Shown: in pieces, positions 30,410-38,770 of the stretch
Layout of the letters: each line of letters begins with the position of its first letter
Numbering within the stretch: the first letter of the stretch is position 1
Assembly (NCBI GenBank): GCA_902792635.1
Contig: CADBAG010000022.1
Location: 1 to 39,326, forward strand
Reading direction: 5' to 3'
Length of the DNA: 39,326 nucleotides
Source: an uncultured Prevotellaceae bacterium
GTDB taxonomy: Bacteria > Bacteroidota > Bacteroidia > Bacteroidales > Bacteroidaceae
Program-made: the position numbers and the translations under genes
The notes under the pieces: model-generated
Told to the model about the DNA's origin: nothing
Seen by the model: only the letters and a program-made list of their open reading frames with translations
The model's database searches: none

Positions 30410-31639
30410 ATGGTACTGAATTACATTTGGATAGGATTCTTTGTCGTATCCTTCATCTTCGCTATTGTCCAACTTGCGATGGGCGACACGACGATCTTCC
30501 AAAAGATTGTCGACTCTACGTTTGACACCTCGAAGACCGCCTTCGAGACCTCTCTCGGTCTGACAGGTGTGCTTGCTCTCTGGCTCGGCATCATGAAGAT
30601 AGGCGAGAAAGCCGGCGCTGTGAACGTGCTGGCGCGCTTGCTCAGCCCCGTGTTCTCACGCCTCTTTCCCGACATTCCGAAGAACCACCCCGCCATGGGC
30701 TCCATCTTCATGAACGTCGCGTCGAACATGCTGGGGCTCGACAATGCCGCCACACCGACGGGACTGAAAGCCATGCAGCAGATGCAGGAGCTCAACCCGA
30801 AGAAAGACACGGCAACGAACCCGATGATCATGTTCCTCGTCCTGAACACCTCAGGCCTGACGATCATCCCCACGACGATCCTCGCTTTCCGCTCCAGCTA
30901 TGGTGCGACACAACCCACGGATGTGTTCATTCCTATCCTCTTAGCTACAACAGTAGCAACACTGTTCGGTATCATCATCACCTGTCTTTTCCAACACACG
31001 AATATCTTCAAGCCTTCCATGCTCGCTATCCTTGGCGGGCTCTGTGCTTTTGTAGGCATCGTCATCGCAGCCTTCGGTAGCATGGACAAAGACACGATGG
31101 GCACGGTGACAGCCGTTGTCGGCAACGTTATCCTGTTGTCAGTTATCGTGGCGTTCATCATCGGAGGACTCATCAAGAAAATCAATGTCTACGACGCTTT
31201 CATCGAAGGCGCTAAGGAAGGCTTCCAGACAGCGGTGCGCATCATCCCTTACCTCGTGGCTATCCTCGTGGCAGTGGGCGTGTTCCGTGCCTCCGGCGCC
31301 ATGGACATGCTCATCAACGGCATCTCATGGTGTGTGAAGCAATGCGGACTGAACACTGACTTTGTCGGTGCACTTCCTACCGCTTTCATGAAGCCTCTCT
31401 CAGGAAGCGGAGCTCGCGGACTGATGCTCGAAGCCATGAAGAACTACGGACCGGACTCCTTCGTCGGACGACTCTCCTGTATCTTCCAGGGCTCCACCGA
31501 CACCACCTTCTATATCTTGGCGGTCTATTTCGGCTCCGTGAACATCAAGTACACGCGGCACGCCGTGGCCTGTGGACTACTCGCTGACCTCGTCGGCGTT
31601 ATCGCTGCCATCTTCATCGCTTACATCTTCTTCGGATAA
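30410..31639 (+). CDS. Fused SpmA/SpmB nucleoside-recognition (Gate) domain membrane protein
   Basis: This 409-aa inner-membrane protein has two Gate/nucleoside-recognition domains in tandem. The first has LGLTGVLALWLGIMKIGEKA and IFMNVASNMLGLDNAATPTG; the second has GFQTAVRIIPYLVAILVAVG and KPLSGSGARGLMLEAM. This corresponds to spore maturation proteins A and B, separate genes in Bacillus but a single gene in Bacteroidota, which do not sporulate. About eight to ten TM helices are predicted. The transported or sensed molecule is unknown. It appears monocistronic with a very short leader. Confidence 0.9.
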   Translation: MVLNYIWIGFFVVSFIFAIVQLAMGDTTIFQKIVDSTFDTSKTAFETSLGLTGVLALWLGIMKIGEKAGAVNVLARLLSPVFSRLFPDIPKNHPAMGSIFMNVASNMLGLDNAATPTGLKAMQQMQELNPKKDTATNPMIMFLVLNTSGLTIIPTTILAFRSSYGATQPTDVFIPILLATTVATLFGIIITCLFQHTNIFKPSMLAILGGLCAFVGIVIAAFGSMDKDTMGTVTAVVGNVILLSVIVAFIIGGLIKKINVYDAFIEGAKEGFQTAVRIIPYLVAILVAVGVFRASGAMDMLINGISWCVKQCGLNTDFVGALPTAFMKPLSGSGARGLMLEAMKNYGPDSFVGRLSCIFQGSTDTTFYILAVYFGSVNIKYTRHAVACGLLADLVGVIAAIFIAYIFFG

Positions 31640-31662
31640 TAAATTACAAAACAAACATATTA

Positions 31663-31726
31663 ACATCCTTCCCTTTAGGGATTTCTGCCCCTCGATAACG
31701 AGGGGAGCCCGAGGGGAGTGCTTGGA
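31663..31726. repeat. Degenerate GC palindromes before the flippase gene
   Basis: CCCCTCG-ATAA-CGAGGGG (31688-31705) forms a 7-bp hairpin. The flanks, ACATCCTTCCC and GAGGGGAGTGCTTGG, resemble the arms of the 29-bp inverted repeat at 23785-23901. A GTG codon at 31718 inside this repeat extends the flippase frame artificially. Confidence 0.55.
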
Positions 31727-31735
31727 CAGGCTTCT

Positions 31736-33229
31736 ATGGCAAACTTAAAATCTCTTCTTAAGGAAACCGCAATCTATGGACTGAGTTCCATTGCGGCACG
31801 TTTCATCGGCTATCTCCTCGTTCCTATTGAGACCGCGAAGTTCAATGCCGCTGGCGGACAGTATGGCATCATCACGAATATCTATGCCTACATCGCCTTG
31901 CTTATCATCATCCTTACCTACGGCATGGAGACGACATTCTTCCGCTTCATGAACCGTCCGGGCGAGGATCCGAAGAAAGTGTATGCCACGACACTGCGTA
32001 TGGTGGCTACGACATCACTCGTCTTCATTCTTCTGCTCTGGGTCTTCCTCCACCCCATTGCCGGTGCCATCGGATATCCCGACCATCCCGAGTTTATCAT
32101 GATCATGGGCACGTGTGTCGCTGTCGACGCCTTCACCGCCATCCCCTTTGCTTATCTGCGTTATGCACACAAGGCTCTGAAGTTCGCATTGCTGAAGATG
32201 GTGAGCATCGTCGTTAACCTCGTTGGCGTGAGCCTCTATCTCATCGTGCTCCCCGCCATGCACTATAACCTCTTCGGTATCTACGACGCTAACTTCGACC
32301 TGCAGGTGGTGTGGATCTTCTGGATCGAGCTCTCCGGCTCCATCCTCACCCTCATCCTACTCGGCAAGGAGCTGAAAGGCTTTGCCAATCCCTTCGACAA
32401 GGCGACATGCAAGCGCATGCTCTCCTATACATGGCCGCTCCTCGTCATGGGCCTGGCCGGTCAACTCAACCAGTGCGCCTCACAGATCATCTTCCCTTAC
32501 GTCTTCAACGGCACGGCTGAGGAGGCACGCGTACAGCTCGGTATCTACGGCGCCTGCATCAAGATAGCCATGATCATGGTCATGATCACCCAGGCGTTCC
32601 GCTATGCCTATGAACCGTTCGTCTTCGGACAGTCGAAGGAGAAGAACAGTAAGGAAACCTACGCCAAGGTGATGAAATACTACATCATCTTCACGCTTCT
32701 CGCTTTTCTCTGCGTCATCAGTTACATGGATCTCATCCGGTACATCGTCGGCCGAAGCTACTGGGAGGGCTTAGAGATTGTGCCTATCGTCATGGCTGCC
32801 GAGATCATGTTCGGCGTGTTCTTCAACCTCAGCTTCTGGTACAAACTCATCGACAAGACTATCTGGGGCGCTTACTTCTCCGGTATCGGTGCCGCCGTGC
32901 TGATCGCCGTGGACATCATCTTCATCCCACGCTTCAGCTACTGGGCATGTGCCTGGGCCGGATTCATCAGCTACACTGTGAGCATGGTACTGAGCTATTT
33001 CTTCGGACAGAAATACTACCCCATCAAATACCCGCTCAAGAGCATTGCGATGTATGTCGTGCTCGCCCTCATCCTCTTCGCCGGCATGACATGGAGCAAC
33101 GAGGAACTGTCGATGTGGGCTTCTCTTGGCATCAACACGCTTCTCCTCATCGTCTATGTCGTTTATGTCGTGAAGCATGACCTGCCGCTTGCCGGTCTGC
33201 CCTTCATCGGAAAATACTTCAGAAAATAA
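31736..33229 (+). CDS. Polysaccharide/lipid-linked oligosaccharide flippase (Wzx/MATE-like)
   Basis: This 497-aa integral membrane protein with 12-14 TM helices opens with MANLKSLLKETAIYGLSSIA and keeps the polysaccharide-biosynthesis (MVF/MOP) pattern: an N-terminal GLSSIAARFIGYLLVP-type segment and a conserved FRYAYEPFVFGQSKEKNS region. Members flip undecaprenyl-linked glycans across the inner membrane for O-antigen, capsule or glycoprotein assembly. The frame also contains a GTG at 31718 but that lies inside a palindromic repeat, so I choose ATG 31736. It is 11 bp upstream of the S46 peptidase gene. No glycosyltransferase is adjacent, which points to a general envelope role. Confidence 0.87.
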   Translation: MANLKSLLKETAIYGLSSIAARFIGYLLVPIETAKFNAAGGQYGIITNIYAYIALLIIILTYGMETTFFRFMNRPGEDPKKVYATTLRMVATTSLVFILLLWVFLHPIAGAIGYPDHPEFIMIMGTCVAVDAFTAIPFAYLRYAHKALKFALLKMVSIVVNLVGVSLYLIVLPAMHYNLFGIYDANFDLQVVWIFWIELSGSILTLILLGKELKGFANPFDKATCKRMLSYTWPLLVMGLAGQLNQCASQIIFPYVFNGTAEEARVQLGIYGACIKIAMIMVMITQAFRYAYEPFVFGQSKEKNSKETYAKVMKYYIIFTLLAFLCVISYMDLIRYIVGRSYWEGLEIVPIVMAAEIMFGVFFNLSFWYKLIDKTIWGAYFSGIGAAVLIAVDIIFIPRFSYWACAWAGFISYTVSMVLSYFFGQKYYPIKYPLKSIAMYVVLALILFAGMTWSNEELSMWASLGINTLLLIVYVVYVVKHDLPLAGLPFIGKYFRK

Positions 33230-33240
33230 TATCATACACA

Positions 33241-35370
33241 ATGAATAAGAATATAATCCTTGGCCTCGCTGCCTGTGCCCTTGCGCCTCTTACGGCTCAC
33301 GCCGACGAAGGTATGTGGACGCTCTACAACCTGCCGCCGCAGGTCTACGAGACCATGCGCAGCTATGGCTTCGAGCTGCCCGAGAGCGCTCTCTACACCG
33401 ATGCCAATGCCATCAAGAACAACGTCGTGAACTTCTCCGGCTATTGCTCAGGCGTCGTCGTCTCTCCCGATGGCCTCGTCTTCACCAACCACCACTGCGG
33501 CTTCGAGTCGATCCGCTCCCACAGTACCGTGGAGCACGACTACATGCTCAACGGATTCGTGGCTAAGAGCTATGCAGAGGAGCTACCCAACGAAGACATG
33601 TTCGTCTCATTCATGAAGAACCAGCAGGACATCACTGCACGCATGCAGGCCCTCGGCATCGACCGTCTCCCTAAGGAAGGCAAAGAACACCTCATCGACT
33701 CTCTGACAGAGGCCATGACCGACTCCGTGAAGAAGATCGACTCGACGCTCCATGTCGACATCGACGCATTCTATGAGGGTAACAAGTGGTACGCCACGAC
33801 CTATCAGGACTTCACCGACCTGCGCCTCGTCTTCACCGTGCCGAAGTCGATGGGTAAGTTCGGCGGCGAGACAGACAACTGGATGTGGCCGCGACAGACC
33901 TGCGACTTCTCTGTCTTCCGTATCTATTGCGATCCAAAGACTGGCGGCCCAGCTCCTTATTCGAAAGATAATGTGCCTTATCATCCGAAGTCGTGGGCCA
34001 AGGTGAGCCTCGACGGCTACCGTGACGGCTCCTTCGCCATGACCGTCGGCTATCCCGGCAGCACGGAGCGCTATCTCTCCAGCTATGGTATCCAGGAGAT
34101 GCGCGACTGCTCCAATGACCCACGCCAGCAGATCCGTGGTGTCAAGCAGGAGGTGATGCTCCGCCATATGCGCGCCAACGAGGCCGTACGCATCAAATAC
34201 GACTCAAAGTTCGCACAGAGCTCCAATTACTGGAAGAACTCCATCGGAATGAACAAATGTATCGATTCCATCGGACTCGTAAACCAGAAGCGCGTCTACG
34301 AAGAACAGATCGCTCAGTGGCAAGACACAGCTAAATATGTTGAGCACAAAGTCGACTTCCCGCTCCTCGCCAAGCTCTATGCACGCCGTAACCGCCTCAC
34401 AAAAGCGCTGACACAATGGTCTGAGACTTTCAGCCGTCGAAGCAACATTGAGTTCAACACGCGCGCCCTCCGACTCGTGGATGAACAAGGAAAAAACGAG
34501 AAGAAAGGCGCCTACTATGAGTTTGAGAACAACAGTGATCAGTGGGACGCTGCTACGGATGCTGACATGCTCGCTGCTCTGCTGAAGAACTATCGCTCGC
34601 ATGCCGATGCCGAATTCCTCCCCACGGCAGTCTACAACACCATCGACAAGAAGTTCAAAGGTGACTATAATAAATATGTCAACTGGCTCTTTAAGAACTC
34701 TCTCCTGCTCAAGCCGGGCAAGATATTCTTCAATACGAAGCAGTATCGCCAGGATCCAGGCGTGGCTTATGCCAAGGCTATAGAAGCTATTTACAACAAA
34801 ATCAAGCAAGGCAACGGCGACGAGAAGGGTACGACACTCTCCGACAGCATTAACCTCCAAGAACGCTATCTCTGCGCCAACAAGGTGCAGATGGAGATGG
34901 ACAAGCCTCACTACTCGGACGCCAACTTCACCATGCGCCTCTCCTACGGTCAGGTGACGCCTCTCGCACGCGGCAACGACAAGGCTTACTACACCACCGC
35001 CAAAAGCATCGTGGAGAAGATGCTGCAAGGCGACAAGGGTGTCATCGACTACCAGGCTCAGCCCATCATGCACGAGCTCATGTCAGCCTCAGATTTCGGC
35101 CCCTACACCGATTCTGTGAGCCACACGCTGAACCTCTGCTTCCTGACGAACAACGACATCACAGGCGGCAACAGCGGCTCCCCAATCTTCGATGGCAAAG
35201 GACAACTCATCGGCCTCGCCTTCGACGGCAACTGGGACAGCCTCTCCTCCGACATCAACTTCGACACGCGCTTAGCACGCTGCATCGGTGTCGACATCCG
35301 CTATGTCGTCTACATGATCGACAAGTGGGGCCATGCCGACCGTCTGCTCAAGGAGATCGGCGCAGAATAA
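33241..35370 (+). CDS. S46-family dipeptidyl-peptidase (DPP7-like)
   Basis: This 709-aa exopeptidase has a signal peptide (1-21, cleaved after THA). Catalytic residues fit the S46 triad: His85 in FTNHHCGFE, Asp222 in RQTCDFSVF and Ser645 in TGGNSGSPIF. Residue 663 in LAFDGNWDS is Gly. In Porphyromonas DPP7/DPP11 this position is Gly in DPP7 and Arg in DPP11, so a DPP7-like preference for hydrophobic P1 is inferred. It removes dipeptides from oligopeptides in the periplasm and feeds amino-acid catabolism. A helical insert (~340-560) and a C-terminal WGHADRLLKEI tail are usual. It lies 11 bp behind the flippase gene. Confidence 0.94.
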   Translation: MNKNIILGLAACALAPLTAHADEGMWTLYNLPPQVYETMRSYGFELPESALYTDANAIKNNVVNFSGYCSGVVVSPDGLVFTNHHCGFESIRSHSTVEHDYMLNGFVAKSYAEELPNEDMFVSFMKNQQDITARMQALGIDRLPKEGKEHLIDSLTEAMTDSVKKIDSTLHVDIDAFYEGNKWYATTYQDFTDLRLVFTVPKSMGKFGGETDNWMWPRQTCDFSVFRIYCDPKTGGPAPYSKDNVPYHPKSWAKVSLDGYRDGSFAMTVGYPGSTERYLSSYGIQEMRDCSNDPRQQIRGVKQEVMLRHMRANEAVRIKYDSKFAQSSNYWKNSIGMNKCIDSIGLVNQKRVYEEQIAQWQDTAKYVEHKVDFPLLAKLYARRNRLTKALTQWSETFSRRSNIEFNTRALRLVDEQGKNEKKGAYYEFENNSDQWDAATDADMLAALLKNYRSHADAEFLPTAVYNTIDKKFKGDYNKYVNWLFKNSLLLKPGKIFFNTKQYRQDPGVAYAKAIEAIYNKIKQGNGDEKGTTLSDSINLQERYLCANKVQMEMDKPHYSDANFTMRLSYGQVTPLARGNDKAYYTTAKSIVEKMLQGDKGVIDYQAQPIMHELMSASDFGPYTDSVSHTLNLCFLTNNDITGGNSGSPIFDGKGQLIGLAFDGNWDSLSSDINFDTRLARCIGVDIRYVVYMIDKWGHADRLLKEIGAE

Positions 35371-35380
35371 ATCAGTGCAA

Positions 35381-35428
35381 AATGATGCAATATAATAATG
35401 ATGCAATATAATAATGATGCAATATAAT
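35381..35428. repeat. Three exact 16-bp tandem repeats
   Basis: AATGATGCAATATAAT is repeated three times without change (35381-35396, 35397-35412, 35413-35428), with a partial copy before it, directly after the S46 stop codon. Exact copies imply recent slippage; copy number may vary between strains. Confidence 0.9.
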
Positions 35429-35442
35429 ATGGTGTTCCGTAT

Positions 35443-35461
35443 GCAGTCGCACCGCGACTGC
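35443..35461. repeat. Small perfect palindrome
   Basis: GCAGTCGC-ACC-GCGACTGC, 8-bp arms with a 3-nt loop, between the 16-bp tandem repeats and a large GC-rich hairpin. The word GCAGTCGC also occurs at position 4. Confidence 0.6.
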
Positions 35462-35488
35462 CCCTTATGTTCATAACAAACGTTAAAA

Positions 35489-35526
35489 ACGACGGGGCGG
35501 CTGTAACTATTCAGCCGCCCCGTCGT
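35489..35526 (-). terminator. GC-rich hairpin with T tract facing the minus strand
   Basis: A perfect 15-bp stem (ACGACGGGGCGGCTG, 35489-35503, with 35512-35526) around an 8-nt loop. The T tract (TTTTT) follows the stem only on the minus strand (35488-35485 side), although both flanking genes run on the plus strand. It could end an antisense RNA, or serve as a leader structure of the gene at 35551. Confidence 0.55.
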
Positions 35527-35550
35527 CGTCCATATAGAAACACCAAAATA

Positions 35551-36045
35551 ATGGACTATAAATACATCAATCAGCTATTGGAGCGCTATTGGCGTGGTGA
35601 GACCACGTTAGAAGAGGAAGACATCCTCCGCGCGTTCTTCAGTCAGGAGAATATCCCGGCTGAGTTGAGACGTTATAAGCCCTTGTTCAGCTATGAAGCA
35701 ACGGAGGCTAAGCGTGATGTATTGGGAGATGAGTTTGACGAGAAGCTCTTCGCAGCTATCGCTGAGCGCAAGCCTGTCAAGGCACGCGTCATCACGATGA
35801 CCCAGCGTTTCAAACCCCTCCTCAAAGCCGCCGCTATGGTAGCTATCCTGCTCACTCTCGGCAACGCTATGCAAGTGCCGTTCTCAAAGAGCAACGAGGA
35901 TCCCATCAGCAACTATGACGGCTATTACAAGCCAGAGCTCGACAACGGTACCAATGTCGCCATCGGTGACAGTTCTATGGTCGACACGTTGCAGCAGAGC
36001 ATGGCTACACCGGATGCCCCAGCGACAATGCCGGTACTGAAATGA
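35551..36045 (+). CDS. Small single-TM anti-sigma-like protein
   Basis: This 164-aa protein starts at MDYKYINQLLERYWRGETTL, a cytoplasmic helical segment often seen in small Bacteroidota membrane proteins encoded next to ECF sigma factors. A TM helix follows at ~89-108 (LKPLLKAAAMVAILLTLGNA region) and then a ~55-residue polar periplasmic tail. No zinc-binding anti-sigma motif (HxxxCxxC) is present. The frame is open to an ATG at 35467, but that extension would run through the GC-rich hairpin, so 35551 is preferred. No sigma gene is adjacent here; the partner, if any, is elsewhere. The function is inferred from architecture only. Confidence 0.68.
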   Translation: MDYKYINQLLERYWRGETTLEEEDILRAFFSQENIPAELRRYKPLFSYEATEAKRDVLGDEFDEKLFAAIAERKPVKARVITMTQRFKPLLKAAAMVAILLTLGNAMQVPFSKSNEDPISNYDGYYKPELDNGTNVAIGDSSMVDTLQQSMATPDAPATMPVLK

Positions 36046-36139
36046 TTTTTTCTATGCTTTCTCTATAAATCAATTAAGTAAAACAACTAAGAAACTGTGA
36101 AGTTTCGATTCTCTCAAATTTTTCATAACATACTAACGT

Positions 36140-36186
36140 AGAAAGGACCGCCGCTCTGTCGAGAGCACGCGGTCCTTTCTCTTTTT
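36140..36186 (+). terminator. Intrinsic terminator after the anti-sigma-like gene
   Basis: AGAAAGGACCG (36140-36150) pairs with CGGTCCTTTCT (36170-36180). An inner GCTCT/AGAGC stem is nested in the loop, and CTTTTT follows on the plus strand. It separates this gene from the convergent S41 protease gene. Confidence 0.85.
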
Positions 36187-37909
36187 ACTTTTTCTTTCCT
36201 TTCTTTTGGGCCTTCTGTGCCGGCTGCGCCTCTGCTACTGCTACCGTCTGCGGCTTCGGTTTCAAGATATCGTCATACTTCGTCTTGTCAGCCAAGAGGT
36301 CAAAAGCGGCCTGTACCTGCTTGTCAGCCTGTAAGCCGTTCTCCACGGCACCACGCTGATAATAGTAAGCCGTCACGATATCGCTCTGCAGCACCTGCAT
36401 GATACTCGTCTTGGCGAGGTCGAGGTCCTTTGCAAGGTTATGATGCAACTTCTTACGGAGCGCCTCAAACTCTGCTTTGGCATCATCATAATAGCCCTCA
36501 AACTTAGCAAGTTTCTCCAACTCATCGAGCTGCTTACCGCTCATGGCATCATATTTGAAAGTACTGGCAAGCACCGACTGCTTGAAGTCATTAAAATCAT
36601 CATCCGTCAGCTTAAACTCCGAAGGCTTGGCGATGGTGGGATGCGCTGCGATATATTTCTCCTCCCACGTGTCGACGAGCTCATTGGAGTCGCGCACGGC
36701 AGCGAGATAATAAGTGATGTTCGGCATGGAGTCGGCCTCAACCTTGATATCCGGCATGATACCGCCGCCATCGCGCACGGTACGGCCGTGGAGCGTCTTG
36801 AACTCGTGAGTCAGTGAGTCTGCAACGACCTCTGCCCCACCCGTGGCATTGTGCTTGTAGTTGATCTTCTGGATGCAACGACCCGAGGGGATATAATATT
36901 TGTTCGTAGTCATCTTCATCTGCGCATTATAAGGCAGATCCATGACAGTCTGCACAAGGCCCTTGCCGAACGTCTTCGTGCCCATGACGACGCCACGGTC
37001 GAAGTCCTGCAGCGAGCCACTCGTGATCTCCGCAGCCGAGGCTGTCTGACCATTGACGAGCACTACGACAGGCATCACGGTATCGACAGGCTCCGACTCC
37101 GTGTAATAGTCGTGGTTCACCTTCTTCATCTTACCCTTGTTGCTCACGACGAGGCGGCCCTTAGGCACGAAGCAGTTGACGATATTCACAGCCTCATACT
37201 CCGAGCCGCCGCCGTTGCCACGCAGGTCGAAGACGAGACCTTTCATGCCTTTCTCTTTCATCTCGATGATGGCATTGCGCACCGTCTTGGCGCAGCCTTC
37301 AGTAAACGTGTTGAGGTTGAGATATCCGAACCCGTTCTTCTGCAAGCCGTAATAGGTCACGGCAGGCAACTGGATGGCACGGCGAGTGATTTTGAACTTC
37401 ATGTCTTTGTTCGTCGATGGACGGTGGATCTTCAGTTCAAAAGTCGTGCCGGCATCGCCACGCAGGTGGTTGCTGACATACTCGTTGTCCTTCTTCGTCA
37501 TGTCCTCGCCGTCGATGGAGAGGATGATGTCACCCTTCTTCAGGCCCACCTCAGCAGCAGGCATGTTCTCGTAAGGCTCATCGATGCACACGCGGCCGAT
37601 CTTGAAGTTGTAACGGATGAGTGAGCCGATACCCGCATACTTACCCGTGAGCATCATCTTGACGTCCTGACTCTTGCTCGCCGGATAATACTCCGTGTAA
37701 GGGTCGAGACTGCGCAGCATGGCGTTGATACCCGTGCCGACAGTGACGTCAGCATCGAGCGTGTCGACATACATCATGTCGAGGTTCTTGTAGATGGTGT
37801 TGAAGATGTCGAGGTTCTTCGCCACCTTGAAATAATGCTCATCCTTCGTCTGGGCATAACCCATGATGCCGGTGAAGAGGCAGAGCAACAGCAGATATGT
37901 TTTTTTCAT
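36185..37909 (-). CDS. S41-family C-terminal processing protease (CtpA/Prc type)
   Basis: This 574-aa periplasmic protease has a signal peptide cleaved after GYAQ (residue 20). A PDZ domain (~85-165, with GLKKGDIILSIDGEDMTKKD) gates the catalytic domain. The Ser/Lys dyad is Ser291 in NGQTASAAEITSGSLQD and Lys316 in TKTFGKGLVQ, and the conserved FDLRGNGGG is at ~227-234. Such enzymes trim or degrade envelope proteins from the C-terminus. The C-terminal ~150 residues are helical and end in a Lys-rich tail (AQKAQKKGKKK). It is transcribed alone from a TATCTTTG box at 37964-37957 with a ~42-nt leader. Confidence 0.94.
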   Translation of the reverse strand: MKKTYLLLLCLFTGIMGYAQTKDEHYFKVAKNLDIFNTIYKNLDMMYVDTLDADVTVGTGINAMLRSLDPYTEYYPASKSQDVKMMLTGKYAGIGSLIRYNFKIGRVCIDEPYENMPAAEVGLKKGDIILSIDGEDMTKKDNEYVSNHLRGDAGTTFELKIHRPSTNKDMKFKITRRAIQLPAVTYYGLQKNGFGYLNLNTFTEGCAKTVRNAIIEMKEKGMKGLVFDLRGNGGGSEYEAVNIVNCFVPKGRLVVSNKGKMKKVNHDYYTESEPVDTVMPVVVLVNGQTASAAEITSGSLQDFDRGVVMGTKTFGKGLVQTVMDLPYNAQMKMTTNKYYIPSGRCIQKINYKHNATGGAEVVADSLTHEFKTLHGRTVRDGGGIMPDIKVEADSMPNITYYLAAVRDSNELVDTWEEKYIAAHPTIAKPSEFKLTDDDFNDFKQSVLASTFKYDAMSGKQLDELEKLAKFEGYYDDAKAEFEALRKKLHHNLAKDLDLAKTSIMQVLQSDIVTAYYYQRGAVENGLQADKQVQAAFDLLADKTKYDDILKPKPQTVAVAEAQPAQKAQKKGKKK

Positions 37910-37956
37910 CGCGATAATAATTTCTCCGTTACAGTTCCGTTACTATATAATAGGTG

Positions 37957-37964
37957 CAAAGATA
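37957..37964 (-). promoter_or_regulatory. -7 box of the S41 protease gene
   Basis: TATCTTTG on the minus strand, start expected near 37952. No TTG at the usual distance was found. Confidence 0.6.
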
Positions 37965-38046
37965 CGAATAATCGCGTCCTTTCATGCCTTATAAGCGGCA
38001 AAAATAAGGTTTTTGAAGAAAAATGATAAAAAAGTTACGAAAATGT

Positions 38047-38077
38047 TTGGTGGGTTCCAAGATTCTGCGTACCTTTG
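38047..38077 (+). promoter_or_regulatory. Promoter of the tRNA-Asn gene
   Basis: TTG (38047-38049), 20-bp spacer and TACCTTTG (38070-38077) match the consensus. Transcription should begin near 38082, about 34 nt before the mature tRNA. Confidence 0.8.
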
Positions 38078-38115
38078 CAACCGCAAATCAGAAATGACAA
38101 GCAAACAAACAAAAT

Positions 38116-38192
38116 GCTTCAGTAGCTCAGTTGGTTAGAGCACCTGACTGTTAATCAGGGGGTCGTTGGTTCAAGCCCATCCTGAAGCGCCA
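38116..38192 (+). tRNA. tRNA-Asn (GTT)
   Basis: The 7-bp acceptor stem GCTTCAG/CTGAAGC is perfect, the D arm is GCTC-AGTTGGTTA-GAGC, the anticodon arm is CCTGA-CTGTTAA-TCAGG with anticodon GTT, and CCA is encoded (38190-38192). The T arm GTTGG-TTCAAGC-CCATC has one T-T mismatch. The gene has its own promoter and terminator and no other tRNA follows. Confidence 0.95.
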
Positions 38193-38580
38193 ATTAAAAG
38201 ACTGAAAATCAAGGAGTTAGAGAAATCTAACTCCTTTTTATTTTTCCCTCGGGAACACATAGGGAACACACAGCCCCTGGTTTCAGCGTCTTCAAACGTG
38301 CTTACAGATTGTCATTTGTTGTCAAGAGCAAGTAAGTGACACTTACCAATTCTCCAATAATCAAAGGTTTGTTTCTCTATAAAACACTCCCCGTATCCTG
38401 ACTCACACATGCCTTTCTTTGGTGTATCAAGTCGTCACGTACACACATAATCGATAAGGAGATGTAAAGGAGGCTGTTAAGCCAAACAAAAATAAAGAAC
38501 AACAACTGCGTTATTTGTGATTCTTGCTAAGCACCTTTTCTTTGGGATTGATGTTTATCACCATAGATTTAGTGATTCAT
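38193..38580. other. AT-rich region behind tRNA-Asn, no gene seen
   Basis: After the tRNA terminator there are two copies of GGGAACACA (38251-38259 and 38262-38270), then about 300 bp of AT-rich sequence without a convincing gene, promoter box or long frame. The base composition differs from the GC-richer neighbours. I read it as residual DNA of an element inserted next to the tRNA; this is an inference. Confidence 0.55.
38211..38240 (+). terminator. Intrinsic terminator of tRNA-Asn with GAAA tetraloop
   Basis: AAGGAGTTAGA (38211-38221) pairs with TCTAACTCCTT (38226-38236) over 11 bp around a GAAA tetraloop and runs into TTTTTATTTTT. Confidence 0.9.
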
Positions 38581-38770
38581 TTAATCTTGGTGAACGTATT
38601 GATTAATCATTATGTGAGTACTTTCCTCTTGCTTGTCTCGCATGAGATTATAGAGGTAATCTGGAATCTTGAAAGCAGTTTTCCGATGCTTATATATTCC
38701 ATCTTGTATTCTATACAAAACACCCTCGTTTATAGATCCTTGGTTCTTTTTCAATCTTTCAAGAATATGA
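38581..38770 (-). pseudogene. C-terminal remnant of an unrecognised minus-strand gene
   Basis: On the minus strand the frame ending at 38581 reads like a genuine protein end: GSINEGVLYRIQDGIYKHRK, then AFKIPDYLYNLMRDKQEEST and HIMINQYVHQD. It has balanced charge, many K/D/E/N/Q and no hydrophobic bias. Upstream of about 38770 the same frame becomes antisense to the DUF2264 fragment, so the gene's 5' part is missing. The opposite strand over this piece gives an implausibly hydrophobic product, which supports minus-strand coding. I do not recognise the family; it may be a cargo gene of a mobile element. Confidence 0.5.

Noticed and set aside
38524-38770. N-terminal membrane domain of a new DUF2264 protein
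   Set aside because: The hydrophobic segment is the antisense of a credible hydrophilic protein end on the minus strand, and the composition changes abruptly at about 38770.
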